Below are positions 17,450-26,308 of a stretch of DNA of 64,000 nucleotides, piece after piece. The stretch covers positions 6,200,001-6,264,000 of the forward strand of contig NZ_LT670817.1 in the NCBI RefSeq assembly GCF_900129425.1, read 5' to 3'. The DNA is from Bradyrhizobium erythrophlei (GTDB taxonomy: Bacteria; Pseudomonadota; Alphaproteobacteria; Rhizobiales; Xanthobacteraceae). The notes under the pieces were generated by a model, which did no database searches, was not told the origin of the DNA, and saw only the letters and a list, made by a program, of their open reading frames with translations. The first letter of the stretch is position 1. Each line of letters begins with the position of its first letter. The position numbers were made by a program, and so were the translations under genes.

Positions 17450-18048
17450 CAAAGCCATCGCCTTTCTCGGTCCGCGGCCGGCACGCCCTCATGGCGATGC
17501 GGGACGAACGCGAAATCGCCATGCTGCGCCGCCAGCTCAACCGGCTGGGTATGACGACGACACAATATGATCCGACCGGGTTACCGCCGCGGGACGTATC
17601 CGTTGACGTCATCGTGGTGGACGCAGACTCCATTCCCATCAAGTCCGATCCGGCCACGGCATGGAAGGCCGGCACGCCGATCATCGCGCTGATCGGAACC
17701 GAGACGCCCAGCCGGTTGAAGTGGCTGCTCGACCTGAAGCCGGCATCTTTCCTGATCAAGCCGCTGCGCTCGGCGGGACTCTATACCGCATTGGTGGTCG
17801 CTTTCGATTCGGCGCAGCGCAAAGTCGATGAAGCCGCCCATATCGAGAGACTGGAGGATCGCATTCGGTCCCGGCGCATCGTTTTCGCCGCGGTTCTGCA
17901 GCTCATGCGCGGTCACGGCCTCTCCGAAGAAGCCGCGTTTACGCTGGTTCGACAGACGGCGATGCGGCACCGCACGACGATCGAGCAATTGAGCGCCGAG
18001 ATCATAGCGGTCGGTGGCATGCCGAACCGGACGACGCGGACCGCATGA
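17446..18048 (+). CDS. amiR: ANTAR-domain antitermination regulator AmiR
   Basis: RNA-binding positive regulator of 200 residues. It has a pseudo-receiver domain (VDVIVVDADSIP, no proper phosphorylation pocket), a coiled-coil segment (AAHIERLEDRIRSRR) and a C-terminal three-helix ANTAR domain (AAVLQLMRGHGLSEEAAFTLVRQTAMRHRTTIEQLSAEI in part). It is translationally coupled to amiC, its expected inhibitor. Its target should be the leader RNA of the divergent amidase operon, where a hexaloop hairpin overlaps a terminator. Confidence 0.92.
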   Translation: MTKPSPFSVRGRHALMAMRDEREIAMLRRQLNRLGMTTTQYDPTGLPPRDVSVDVIVVDADSIPIKSDPATAWKAGTPIIALIGTETPSRLKWLLDLKPASFLIKPLRSAGLYTALVVAFDSAQRKVDEAAHIERLEDRIRSRRIVFAAVLQLMRGHGLSEEAAFTLVRQTAMRHRTTIEQLSAEIIAVGGMPNRTTRTA

Positions 18049-18063
18049 TTTGAGATCATCGCG

Positions 18064-18708
18064 CTATCCGAGATCGTTGACACGCTGAACGCCGGCGTCA
18101 GCCATTCCAGCCCAGGCAGCATCGAGCGACCCCGCCAGATCGATGGCCCGGCATCCGGCCTCGACGAGCACGGTGTCGAAGCCGAGCCGGCGCGCATCGA
18201 CAGCGGAATAATAGACGCAATAGTCCGTTGCGAGCCCGACGAGAAAGATTCGCCGCAAGCCGCGTTCGCGCAGATAACCTGCGAGGCCCGTCGGGGTACG
18301 CCGGTCGTTTTCATGGAACGCGGAATAGGAATCGATCGCCGCGCGAAAACCCTTGCGGATCACCAGTTCCGCCCGGTCTGTCGCCAGTTGCGGATGAAAG
18401 GCCGCGCCCGGCGTGCCCTGGATGCAATGATCGGGCCAGAGGGTTTGCTGCCCATAGGGCATGCTGATCGTGTCGAAGGCAGCAGCGCCCGGATGGGATG
18501 TGGCAAAGGAACTGTGACCCGGGGGATGCCAGTCCTGGGTCAGCACGACGTGATTGAAGCGCTCGGCGAGCCGATTGATGACCGGCACCACGGCATCGCC
18601 GTCGGCAACCGCCAGCGCGCCGCCGGGGCAGAAATCGTTCTGCACGTCGATGATCAGCAGCAAATCGTCGTCGCCAAGCCGCATCTGCATGTTGGTCTTG
18701 CCCATCAT
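18064..18708 (-). CDS. pncA: Nicotinamidase
   Basis: Hydrolyses nicotinamide to nicotinate and ammonia. The 214-residue isochorismatase-fold protein carries the family residues: catalytic Asp in IDVQNDFCPGG, metal-binding TQDWHPPGHSSF, Lys in VIRKGF and nucleophilic Cys in ATDYCVYYS. It converges on amiR (15-base gap) and is divergent from the enamidase gene, which places it with nicotinate breakdown as well as NAD salvage. The start at 18708 (ATG ATG GGC) fits the family length; the longer frame adds a poor N-terminus. A TTYGYATRCRAA site lies 65 bases upstream. Confidence 0.9.
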   Translation of the reverse strand: MMGKTNMQMRLGDDDLLLIIDVQNDFCPGGALAVADGDAVVPVINRLAERFNHVVLTQDWHPPGHSSFATSHPGAAAFDTISMPYGQQTLWPDHCIQGTPGAAFHPQLATDRAELVIRKGFRAAIDSYSAFHENDRRTPTGLAGYLRERGLRRIFLVGLATDYCVYYSAVDARRLGFDTVLVEAGCRAIDLAGSLDAAWAGMADAGVQRVNDLG

Positions 18709-18772
18709 CCGATCGCCACTCTTTAGCGCAAAGCACAGGCGGCGGCAGCAGGGAATTGCAGCGCGCGATTTA

Positions 18773-18784
18773 TTTGCATACGAA
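18773..18784. promoter_or_regulatory. Candidate operator, nicotinate regulon (site 1)
   Basis: TTTGCATACGAA fits the degenerate palindrome TTYGYATRCRAA that also occurs twice between the 6-hydroxynicotinate reductase and nicotinate dehydrogenase genes (30644-30655, 30795-30806). It lies between divergent pncA (65 bases upstream) and enamidase (89 bases upstream). The operator role is inference from recurrence and position. Confidence 0.5.
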
Positions 18785-18872
18785 TGAATAATCCAACTTG
18801 ATCGGGCCGCCAAGCCGCGCTCAAATTCGGGTTCGAACCGGCGACCGCATTGAACAGCAAGGGAACAAGTCC

Positions 18873-20069
18873 ATGGCCCACGATGAACCTCAGGCAGCCG
18901 GTCGCAGCAAACTGGTAATCCGCAATATCGGCCTGCTGCTCTCGGGCGCCATGGAAAAGCCGATCCTCGATGCCGACACGATTGTCGCGGAAAACGGCAA
19001 GATCACGGGAATCGGCCGCGCCAAGGATATAGATGCCGAAGGCGCCACCACCATCATCGATGCCAATGGCACCACGGTCGCGCCCGGCCTGATCGACAGC
19101 CACGTTCATCCCGTCGCCGGCGACTGGACGCCGCGGCAGAACCAGATCGGCTGGATCGACAGTTTTCTGCACGGCGGCGTCACCACCATGATCTCGGCGG
19201 GCGAGGTTCATATGCCCGGCCGCCCCCGCGACGTCGTCGGCCTGAAGGCGATGGCGATTTTCGCGCAGCGCGCGTTCTGGACGCTCCGCCCCGGCGGCGT
19301 GAAGGTTCACGCCGGCGCGCCGGTCATCGAAAACGAGATGGTCGAGGAAGATTTCAAGGAATTGGCAGCGGCCGGTGTCAAGCTGCTCGGCGAAGTCGGT
19401 CTCGGCGGCGTCAAGGATGGCCCGACCGCGCGCAAGATGGTCGGATGGGCACGCAAATACGGTATTCAAAGCACCATCCACACCGGCGGTCCCTCGATTC
19501 CCGGCTCCGGCCTGATCGACAAGGACGTGGTGCTGGAAGCCGACACCGACGTGGTCGGCCACATCAACGGCGGCCACACCGCCCTGCCCGATGACCAGAT
19601 CCGCTGCATCTGCGAGGGCTGCAAGCGCGGCCTCGAGCTGGTGCACAACGGCAACGAGCGTTCGGCGCTTTATACGTTGCGGATCGCGCGCGAGATGGGC
19701 GATCTCAGCCGCGTTATCCTCGGCACCGATTCCCCCGCGGGCTCCGGGGTGCAGCCGCTCGGCATTCTGCGGATGGTATCGCTGTTGTCGTCGCTCGGCG
19801 ATGTGCCCGCGGAAATCGCGTTCTGCTTTGCGACCGGAAACACCGCGCGAATGCGCGCGCTGGACTGCGGCCTTGTCGAGGTCGGACGGGCGGCCGACTT
19901 CGTCATCATGGACAGGGCGCAGCATTCCCCCGGCAAGACCATCCTCGACAGCGTGCAGCTCGGCGACTTGCCCGGCATAGGCATGACCATCATCGACGGC
20001 ATCGTCCGCACGCAGCGCAGCCGCAACACGCCGCCGGCGACGAAGGTGCCTGTCATCGTCGGGCACTGA
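18873..20069 (+). CDS. Enamidase (nicotinate degradation, amidohydrolase family)
   Basis: Predicted to hydrolyse 1,4,5,6-tetrahydro-6-oxonicotinate to 2-formylglutarate and ammonia. The 398-residue protein resembles Eubacterium barkeri enamidase throughout, from memory of that sequence: LDADTIVAENG, GLIDSHVHP (metal-binding HxH), LHGGVTTMISAGEVH, GVKVHAGAP, GEVGLGG (bridging Glu in the family), IHTGG, GHINGGHTA, GTDSPAGSG and the C-terminal SRNTPPA. It starts at ATG 18873 with AAGGGAA upstream; a longer frame is unlikely. It sits next to nicotinamidase and an alpha/beta hydrolase, and about 10 kb from the reductase and dehydrogenase of the same pathway. Confidence 0.88.
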   Translation: MAHDEPQAAGRSKLVIRNIGLLLSGAMEKPILDADTIVAENGKITGIGRAKDIDAEGATTIIDANGTTVAPGLIDSHVHPVAGDWTPRQNQIGWIDSFLHGGVTTMISAGEVHMPGRPRDVVGLKAMAIFAQRAFWTLRPGGVKVHAGAPVIENEMVEEDFKELAAAGVKLLGEVGLGGVKDGPTARKMVGWARKYGIQSTIHTGGPSIPGSGLIDKDVVLEADTDVVGHINGGHTALPDDQIRCICEGCKRGLELVHNGNERSALYTLRIAREMGDLSRVILGTDSPAGSGVQPLGILRMVSLLSSLGDVPAEIAFCFATGNTARMRALDCGLVEVGRAADFVIMDRAQHSPGKTILDSVQLGDLPGIGMTIIDGIVRTQRSRNTPPATKVPVIVGH

Positions 20070-20114
20070 CCGATCTCGATTTTCGTTCGAAACCTGTTCT
20101 GCCCGGGAGCCCGC

Positions 20115-21077
20115 ATGACCACACCGCTCGATCCTGTCATCGCCCAGATCATTCCGCTGCTGCCGCTGCGCGATCCCGAGACCATGACGCCGCAGAGCGC
20201 GCGCGATGCGCTCCGCGCGCTGGCCGCGGCGCGTGCTGCCGTTCCGCCGCCGCAGGTGGCGAGCGTGGCTGATATAGAGGTGAAGGGCGCCGCCGGGCCA
20301 CTCGCCGCGCGCGTCTACCGCCTCTCGCGGGAAAAATCGCCGACCGTGGTGTTCTTCCACGGCGGCGGCTGGGTCGCCGGCGATCTCGAAACCCATGACC
20401 GGCAGGCGCGCCTGCTCGCTATCGAGACAGGTGCGGTCGTCGTCTCCGTCGACTACCGGCGTCCGCCGGAAACACGTTTTCCCGGCGCATTCGAGGACGC
20501 CTTCGCCGCCGCGCGCGACATTATCGCTGGTATCGCCGAGTTCGGTGGAGACAGCACGCGGGTTGGCGTCGCCGGGGACAGCGCCGGCGGCAATCTCGCG
20601 GCTGCCGTTGCGATCGCCTGCCGCGACGCGGGCATCAAGCTCGCCGCGCAGTTGCTGGTCTACCCCGTGACCGATGTCGCCGGAAACTACGCCGACGCCG
20701 GCGAGAACGCGCGCTTTCCCTCCCGCGCGGAAAACGCCGAAGGCTACTTCCTGTCGCGCGCGGTGATGGAATGGTTCGCCGGCCATTATCTTGATGACGC
20801 CAGGCACGGCGGGGATTGGCGGGTTTCGCCGTTGCGCGCGAAAAGTCTCGCCGGGCTTGCCCCTGCGATCGTTTGCACGGCGTGGTTCGATCCGTTGCGC
20901 GACGAAGGCAAGGCCTATGCCGACGCGCTCGCCGCCGCCGGCGTCGCGACGAACTACTATGACGGCAAAGGCCTGATCCACGGCTATTTCGGCCTTGGCG
21001 AAGTGTCGGAAACCGCGCGGCGCGAGGCGCAACGCGCGCGCGCCGATTTCAAGGCATTGCTCGAACGCGGCGCGTGA
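20115..21077 (+). CDS. Alpha/beta hydrolase (HSL-type esterase family)
   Basis: Hydrolase of 320 residues in the hormone-sensitive-lipase-like family: oxyanion motif HGGGW, nucleophile motif GDSAGGN, an acidic residue in FDPLRDEG and catalytic His in GLIHGYFGL. A start at 20115 is supported by GGGAG seven bases upstream. It lies 45 bases after the enamidase gene and is probably co-transcribed, so a role in nicotinate catabolism or on an ester substrate is possible. No substrate can be assigned. Confidence 0.85.
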   Translation: MTTPLDPVIAQIIPLLPLRDPETMTPQSARDALRALAAARAAVPPPQVASVADIEVKGAAGPLAARVYRLSREKSPTVVFFHGGGWVAGDLETHDRQARLLAIETGAVVVSVDYRRPPETRFPGAFEDAFAAARDIIAGIAEFGGDSTRVGVAGDSAGGNLAAAVAIACRDAGIKLAAQLLVYPVTDVAGNYADAGENARFPSRAENAEGYFLSRAVMEWFAGHYLDDARHGGDWRVSPLRAKSLAGLAPAIVCTAWFDPLRDEGKAYADALAAAGVATNYYDGKGLIHGYFGLGEVSETARREAQRARADFKALLERGA

Positions 21078-21123
21078 GGCGCTTCGCGGGTAATGACAGT
21101 TGGGCGAGATAATCGATACCCCA

Positions 21124-21202
21124 CGTCATTGCGAGCGCAGCGAAGCAATCCACTCTTTCTTTGTGTTGCAGCATGGATTGCTTCGCTGCGCTCGCAATGA
21201 CG
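21124..21202. repeat. Long perfect hairpin repeat (copy 1)
   Basis: Two 29-base arms, starting CGTCATTGCGAGCGCAG and ending with its complement, are perfect inverted repeats around a 21-base loop. A shorter copy is at 21907-21981. Such elements are interspersed in Bradyrhizobium-like genomes. This one follows the alpha/beta hydrolase gene and may also terminate transcription. Confidence 0.85.
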
Positions 21203-21906
21203 GAATGACACACCTTCGCGATCTCGCGGCGCGGTGCGTCCGAGGTTTGCCAAAAACATCCGCCCTGAAAACAGAGGGCGTGGGGAATGCCGGGCGCCCG
21301 ATGCACCCGCAGCCTCGTGTGCGCTATTGGTAGCAAGTATGCACACGAGTATTCACAGCGAGCCATCGGAAATCACCCGACATTCCCGCACGCAATGGTT
21401 TACGGCTTATACCGTGCTCTCCCCGGTGATCGGCTTTCTTGCCACCGTCGTTACGCGGATTAATCCGCAAACTTGACACCAGCGTCGGGGTGTCAGGACC
21501 ACACGTCTTCGCCGTCCGCCAAATCAGTGCGCTCGTCAGTCGCACCGCCGGCGTCCATCGCATCTCGCCCCGCGTTCGTGACGATCGCGAGCGCCCCTGT
21601 AGTCGGGACGAGACGGCGAGAGATATACAGCTGATTTACGTCTTCTGAAAATCAGAATATTTTTCGCCATGGGGCTGGACAAGCCGCGACTACACCAAAT
21701 CTAGCCCGTCAGGCACGTGTTTTTTGCGCGACACGCTATCCGCCGATCCGACGGAAGAGAAAAATTTGACCCGTCGGGCAAATCACCGGCATCTGTTCAT
21801 CATCACGGCAATCAAAGTGTTTCTGGCGAAGTGGGAAACCGGTTCGCGTCAAAAAAACGCGTCGAACAAAGACAAGAGCATCGTCACGAATTCACGAGCG
21901 CCAAGG
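21203..21906. repeat. Composite repeat-rich non-coding region
   Basis: No credible gene is visible in 704 bases. The segment 21261-21300 (GAAAACAGAGGGCGTGG and following ATGCCGGGCG) recurs at 22051-22085. Motifs AGCCCGTCAGGCA (about 21703) and GACCCGTCGGGCAAAT (about 21769) are the kind of interspersed piece I associate with Bradyrhizobium and Rhodopseudomonas intergenic regions. The mixture suggests a graveyard of short repeats rather than a functional gene. Confidence 0.6.
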
Positions 21907-21981
21907 CCGTCATTGCGAGCGCAGCGAAGCAATCCATCCCTCCCCACGGAGAAAGAATGGATTGCTTCGTCGCAATGACGG
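21907..21981. repeat. Hairpin repeat (copy 2, one arm shortened)
   Basis: The same element as 21124-21202. The left arm is full length, but the right arm has lost six bases (the GCGCAG part), so pairing is interrupted. The loop sequence differs from copy 1. It is followed by a second copy of the GAAAACAGAGGGCGTGG segment at 22051-22085, showing that the two elements travel as a composite. Confidence 0.8.
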
Positions 21982-22133
21982 CGATCCAATCTCACGCACG
22001 GCTTTTTCGGCCTCGCGGCGCGAAGCGCCCGAACCGCGCCAAAACTGTTCGTCCCGAAAACAGAGGGCGTGGATGCCGGGCGGCCCATCGGACGCGTTTG
22101 CTGCGGACCCGTTGGCGCCTCTGGCTGTCCACA

Positions 22134-22589
22134 TCACCTCAACTTGCTCAGCAGCACCAACAGCGTCTCGCGCTCCTTCGCATCGAGCGGCGCCAGCGTC
22201 TCCTTGGTGATCGCCAGCGCGTTCGGTGCGGCTTTTTCTGCCATCTGCTGGCCGGCACGGGTGAGGCTGACCAGCAGGCGGCGGCCGTCTGCGGGGTCGG
22301 CGCTGGTCTCGGTCAGGCCGCGCGCGGTGAGCCGGTCGATCACGCCCTTGATGGTGGCGACATCCATCGCCGTCAGCCGCCCAAGCTGGTTCTGCGAGCA
22401 CGGTCCGGTCTCGGTGAGCTTGGCCAGCGCCGCCCATTGCGTCGGCGTCAGGTTGATTCCGATCTCGCGCGCGAAGATCGTGGCATGGCGCTGCCACACC
22501 TGGCGCAGGATGAAACCGATCTGCTCCTCGAGAATATAAGCCGGCCGCGAAGGTCTTATGCTTCGTTTCGGCGAAATACTCCTGGCCAT
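22134..22589 (-). CDS. MarR family transcriptional regulator
   Basis: Winged-helix regulator of 151 residues. The core is TPTQWAALAKLTETGPCSQNQLGRLTAMDVATIKGVIDRLTARG in part, with the wing DPADGRRLLVSLT. It is the last gene of the long minus-strand set beginning with 6-hydroxynicotinate reductase, 24 bases after the ABC ATPase gene. In Pseudomonas the nicotinate catabolic genes are controlled by the MarR-type NicR, so this is the best local candidate for a nicotinate-pathway repressor, possibly binding TTYGYATRCRAA. The regulatory link is inference. Confidence 0.88.
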   Translation of the reverse strand: MARSISPKRSIRPSRPAYILEEQIGFILRQVWQRHATIFAREIGINLTPTQWAALAKLTETGPCSQNQLGRLTAMDVATIKGVIDRLTARGLTETSADPADGRRLLVSLTRAGQQMAEKAAPNALAITKETLAPLDAKERETLLVLLSKLR

Positions 22590-22613
22590 CCCCCTGCCCC
22601 TTTTTGCCGGCGC

Positions 22614-23318
22614 TCACAGCGCCAGATGCGCATCGCGAATGTCCGGACGCGCATCAAGCTCGCGCATGGTACCGGTAAAACAGATACGGCCGCGCTCGAT
22701 GATATAGGCGCGGTCGCAGATCAGCCGGGCGAAATGCAAATTCTGTTCGGAGAGCACGATGCTGACGCCTTCCTTCTTCATGATCAGGATCGCCTCGACC
22801 ATCTGCTCCACGATCTTCGGTGACAGGCCTTCCGACGGCTCGTCGAGCAGCACCAGCGACGGGTTACCCATCAAGGTCCGCGCAATCGTCAGCATCTGCT
22901 GCTCGCCGCCGCTCATGCGCCCGCCCGCGCGGCCGCGCATTTCGCCGAGGTTCGGAAACAGCGTAAATAATTTTTCCCGCGTCCAGTGCGGCGCGTTCGG
23001 GCGCACCGGCTGTCGGCCAACTTCAAGGTTTTCCTCCACGGTCAGGTCCGTGAAGATGCGCCGTTCCTCCGGTACATAGCCGAGCCCGCCACGCACGATT
23101 GCGTGGGTCGGCTGAGCCGAGACATCCCTGCCCTCGAACAGGATGCGGCCGGTACGCTGCGCGACCAGACCGACGATCGAGCGAAAGGTGGTCGACTTGC
23201 CGGCGCCGTTACGTCCGAGCAGCGCGACCACCTCGCCGTCGCCGACCTCGAGCGCGACGTCGAACAGGATGTGAGCCGGGCCATAATGGCTGTTGAGATC
23301 CTGCACGCTGAGCTTCAT
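22614..23318 (-). CDS. Branched-chain-type ABC transporter ATP-binding protein (LivF-like)
   Basis: Second ATPase (234 residues) of the importer in the nicotinate gene cluster. Walker A GRNGAGKST, signature MSGGEQQ, Walker B LVLLDEPSEGLSP, H-loop VLSEQNLHF. Overlaps the LivG-like gene by four bases. Together with the fused permease and binding protein it should import an organic acid or amino-acid-like compound; given the flanking genes, nicotinate, 6-hydroxynicotinate or a breakdown product is likely. Confidence 0.92.
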   Translation of the reverse strand: MKLSVQDLNSHYGPAHILFDVALEVGDGEVVALLGRNGAGKSTTFRSIVGLVAQRTGRILFEGRDVSAQPTHAIVRGGLGYVPEERRIFTDLTVEENLEVGRQPVRPNAPHWTREKLFTLFPNLGEMRGRAGGRMSGGEQQMLTIARTLMGNPSLVLLDEPSEGLSPKIVEQMVEAILIMKKEGVSIVLSEQNLHFARLICDRAYIIERGRICFTGTMRELDARPDIRDAHLAL

Positions 23319-24106
23319 GCCGGCGCCCCGTCGCGATGGCTGATGTCGTAGACCAGGCCCTCGCCGAGATAGATGGCGCGAACTTGCGGGTTACGCCGAA
23401 CTTCTTCCGGTGAGCCTTCGGCGATCAGTGTGCCGCGATTGAGCACCAGGATGCGATCGGCGTGTTCGAACACCACGTCCATGTCATGTTCGGTAAAGAG
23501 AACGCCGATCGATTTTTCCCGCGCGATCTCCGCGGTAAGCCGCATCAGTTCGATGCGCTCGCGCGGCGCCATGCCGGCGGTCGGCTCGTCCATCAAAAGC
23601 AGTTTTGGCTGATTGGCGAGCGCGACGGCGAGTTCCAGCCGCTTGAGATCGCCATAGGCGAGTTCGCCGCAAGAGCGTTCCGCGTAACCGCCCATGCCGA
23701 CGAGTTCGAGCAGCCCGCTGGCCTCCGCTTTCGCAAACCGCGGCGTCGAGGCCCGGAGATTGAACAACTGCCTGTGATACGACACCAGCGGGACCTGGAC
23801 GTTCTCGCGCACCGTCATGGTCGGAAACGTTGCCGTGATCTGGAAGGTCCGTCCAACCCCCATTCGCCAGATCTCGCGCGGCTTCTTGCCGGTAGTGTCC
23901 CGGCCGAGCAAATGGATCCGGCCGGAATCCGGAACGTTCTGGCCGTTGAGCATGTCGAAGCAGGTGCTCTTGCCGGCGCCGTTGGGTCCGATCAGCGCCA
24001 GGATTTCGCCGGCCTTCAGTGCAAACGACACACCGCGCACCGCATGGACGCCGCCATAGGATTTGCTCAGGCCTTCGACTGAAAGCAGCGTGGGCGCGGT
24101 GCTCAT
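23315..24106 (-). CDS. Branched-chain-type ABC transporter ATP-binding protein (LivG-like)
   Basis: First ATPase, 263 residues: Walker A GPNGAGKST, LAYGDLKRLELA in place of a classical signature (usual for LivG), Walker B LLLMDEPTAGMAPRER, H-loop FTEHDMDVVF. The start at 24106 (MSTAPTLLSVEGLSKSYGG) overlaps the permease stop (ATGA). The open frame runs much further upstream, but only as a shadow of the permease gene. Confidence 0.92.
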   Translation of the reverse strand: MSTAPTLLSVEGLSKSYGGVHAVRGVSFALKAGEILALIGPNGAGKSTCFDMLNGQNVPDSGRIHLLGRDTTGKKPREIWRMGVGRTFQITATFPTMTVRENVQVPLVSYHRQLFNLRASTPRFAKAEASGLLELVGMGGYAERSCGELAYGDLKRLELAVALANQPKLLLMDEPTAGMAPRERIELMRLTAEIAREKSIGVLFTEHDMDVVFEHADRILVLNRGTLIAEGSPEEVRRNPQVRAIYLGEGLVYDISHRDGAPA

Positions 24107-25989
24107 TCGGCGGTCTCGATTCGCGAGTTCAGCAGTGCGGACTTCGGCGATGCCGGCCGGCGGCGATTCCGGATCGTCTCCAGCATCCCGACAATGCCCT
24201 TCGGGAAGGCGACCACGATCAGGACGATGACGCCGCCCAGCACCAGCTTGGACAGGTCGGTCTGGCTCACCAGCCAAATCGACAACGCCTTGTAGACGAT
24301 GGCGCCGACCACGGCGCCGGACACCGTCTCGACGCCACCCAGCAGCACCATCACAAGCGCATCGACCGAGAGCGAGATGCCGAGATTGTCGGGAAAGACG
24401 CTGCCCTTGAGATACGCGAACAGCGCGCCGGCGATGCCGGCGACGGTGCCGGCGATCACGAAGGCGGTCCACCGGATGCGCTTGCCGTCGATGCCGACAG
24501 CCTCGCTGCGCAGCGGCGAGTCGCGCGTCGCCCGCAGCGCGAAGCCGAACGGAGAGAATACGACGATCCGAAGTGCGGCGACCGCCAGCGCGGCGACGCC
24601 GAGCGAAAGCCAGTAGAAATGCGTCGGGCTCGCCGCCCATTTCTCGGGCCAGACGCCGAGGATGCCGTTGTCGCCGCCGGTGACGCTGACCCATTCGAAC
24701 GCGATCGACCAGACGATCTGCGCGAAGGCCAGCGTTAGCATCGCGAAATAGACGCCGGACAATTGAACGGCGAAGAACCCGAACACCGCCGCACCCAGGC
24801 ATCCCAGGAGCGGACCAAGCAGAAGCGAGACGATCATCGGCAGTCCGGCGAGCTTGGCGAGGAGCGCGACGCCGTAGGCGCCGAGCCCGAAATACGCCGC
24901 ATGGCCGAACGAGGCGAGCCCGCCGACCGACATCAGGAAATGCAGGCTGGCGGCAAAGATCACGAAGATCGCAATCTCCGAGCCGACCGTGAGCGCGTAG
25001 TTGCCGCCGATCAGCGGTAGTGCCGCCGCCAGGGCCAGTGCGGCGATCGCCGCGAGGCGTTCATTCGACGTCAGCGGACGCCACGGGTTTACGGTCAGCC
25101 CGGGCGTGCGGCGTGCCGGCGCTTCCGCCTTCCCGAACAGGCCCCATGGCCTCACGATCAGCACGGCGGCCATGACCAGGAATACCAGGATGATGGAAAT
25201 CTTCGGAAAGATCAGGATGCCGAACGCGTTCAGCTCCGACACCAATACCGCCGCCACAAAAGCGCCGATGATGCTGCCGAGGCCGCCGATCACCACCACC
25301 ACGAATACGTCTACGATGATCCGCAGGTCCAGGGCATGATGCACGGCGTCGCGCGGCAGCTGCAGCGCGCCGCCGAGCGCGGCGAGAAACACCCCGACCG
25401 CGAACACGCTGGTAAACAGCCATTTCTGGTTAACGCCGAGCGCCGCCACCATGTCGCGGTCCTGCGTCGCCGCGCGAACCAGCACGCCCCAGCGTGTTCG
25501 CTGAAACAGCAGCCACAGCACGCCGAGCACGACCGGACCGAGGCCGATCAGGAACAGGTCGTAAGTCGGAATATTCTGGCCGAAGAAATCGACCGCCCCC
25601 TTGAAGCCCGGCGCGCGGCGGCCCAACAGGTCGCTCGGTCCCCAGATCAGGACCACGAGATCCTCGACCATCAGGGTCAGGCCGAAGGTTGCGAGAAGCT
25701 GAAACAATTCCGGCACATGATAGATCCGGCGCAGCAGGATCATCTCGACCAGCGCGCCGACGACGGCCACGATCAGCGCCGCGGCGACGATGCCGCCCCA
25801 GAAACCGACCGCGCCGGAAAATCGTTCGGTCAGCGTAAACGCCACATAGGCGCCAAGCATGTAGAACGCGCCATGGGCGAAATTCACGATCCGCGTGACG
25901 CCGAAAATGATCGACAGCCCCGACGCCACCAGAAACAGCGACGCCGCGCTGGCAAGACCGGTCAGGAACTGAACGAAGTAAAAGGCCAT
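24103..25989 (-). CDS. Fused branched-chain-type ABC permease (LivH-LivM fusion)
   Basis: Single 628-residue protein containing both membrane subunits. Residues 1 to about 290 are LivH-like (FGVTRIVNFAHGAFYMLGAYVAF, VVIGGLGSIIGAF) and residues about 310 to 628 are LivM-like (SVGGLASFGHAAYFGLGAYG, LLGGVETVSGAVVGA). The two halves are joined by a linker (GKAEAPARRTPGLTVNPW). In the amide transporter of this window the same two subunits are separate genes. A 319-base gap with a long repeat separates it from the binding-protein gene upstream. Confidence 0.92.
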   Translation of the reverse strand: MAFYFVQFLTGLASAASLFLVASGLSIIFGVTRIVNFAHGAFYMLGAYVAFTLTERFSGAVGFWGGIVAAALIVAVVGALVEMILLRRIYHVPELFQLLATFGLTLMVEDLVVLIWGPSDLLGRRAPGFKGAVDFFGQNIPTYDLFLIGLGPVVLGVLWLLFQRTRWGVLVRAATQDRDMVAALGVNQKWLFTSVFAVGVFLAALGGALQLPRDAVHHALDLRIIVDVFVVVVIGGLGSIIGAFVAAVLVSELNAFGILIFPKISIILVFLVMAAVLIVRPWGLFGKAEAPARRTPGLTVNPWRPLTSNERLAAIAALALAAALPLIGGNYALTVGSEIAIFVIFAASLHFLMSVGGLASFGHAAYFGLGAYGVALLAKLAGLPMIVSLLLGPLLGCLGAAVFGFFAVQLSGVYFAMLTLAFAQIVWSIAFEWVSVTGGDNGILGVWPEKWAASPTHFYWLSLGVAALAVAALRIVVFSPFGFALRATRDSPLRSEAVGIDGKRIRWTAFVIAGTVAGIAGALFAYLKGSVFPDNLGISLSVDALVMVLLGGVETVSGAVVGAIVYKALSIWLVSQTDLSKLVLGGVIVLIVVAFPKGIVGMLETIRNRRRPASPKSALLNSRIETAE

Positions 25990-26118
25990 TTGCGGTCCGG
26001 GCTAGCGCGCTTTCCGATACAGTGGCTTCATCCTTCGAGACGGCGCTTCGCGCCTCCTCAGGATGAGGTCGTTCCCTTCTCACCTCTCCCCGCCTGCGGG
26101 GACGGTTATCGCATTCTT

Positions 26119-26296
26119 ACCCTCCCCTGGAGGGGGAGGGTCGGCACGCATCGCGCGAAGCGAGATGCGTGCCGGGGTGGGGTGATCTCTCAACTTGGGC
26201 ACTGTTCAAGGGGAGAGACTGTCACCCCACCCCGCTCGCACCGGACGATGCTGCGCATCGCCGAGCGCGAGCGACCCTCCCCCTCCAGGGGAGGGT
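26119..26296. repeat. Long inverted repeat element between binding-protein and permease genes
   Basis: The outer 23-base arms (26119-26141 and 26274-26296, beginning ACCCTCCCCTGGAGGGGGA) are perfect inverted repeats. Inside, GGCACGCATC and GATGCGTGCC (26143-26173) form a second 10-bp stem, and GGGGTGGGGTGA faces TCACCCCACCCC. This matches the non-autonomous hairpin elements common in Bradyrhizobium-like genomes. It sits within the presumed nicotinate operon (gap 25990-26308, otherwise without a gene) and may lower expression of the downstream permease and ATPases. Confidence 0.85.
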
Positions 26297-26308
26297 AAGG
26301 TGAGTCCC

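Noticed and set aside
18723..21032. 769-codon open frame on the minus strand
   Set aside because: Antisense to the enamidase and alpha/beta hydrolase genes, both of which have strong motifs; the translated sequence is shadow-like.
21124..21981. CRISPR array suggested by repeated segments
   Set aside because: Only two copies of a long hairpin, unequal in length and 700 bases apart, without regular spacers; it is an interspersed palindromic repeat.
23315..24802. 495-codon version of the LivG-like gene
   Set aside because: The first 230 residues are a shadow of the permease gene; the ATG at 24106 gives a normal LivG length and the expected four-base overlap.
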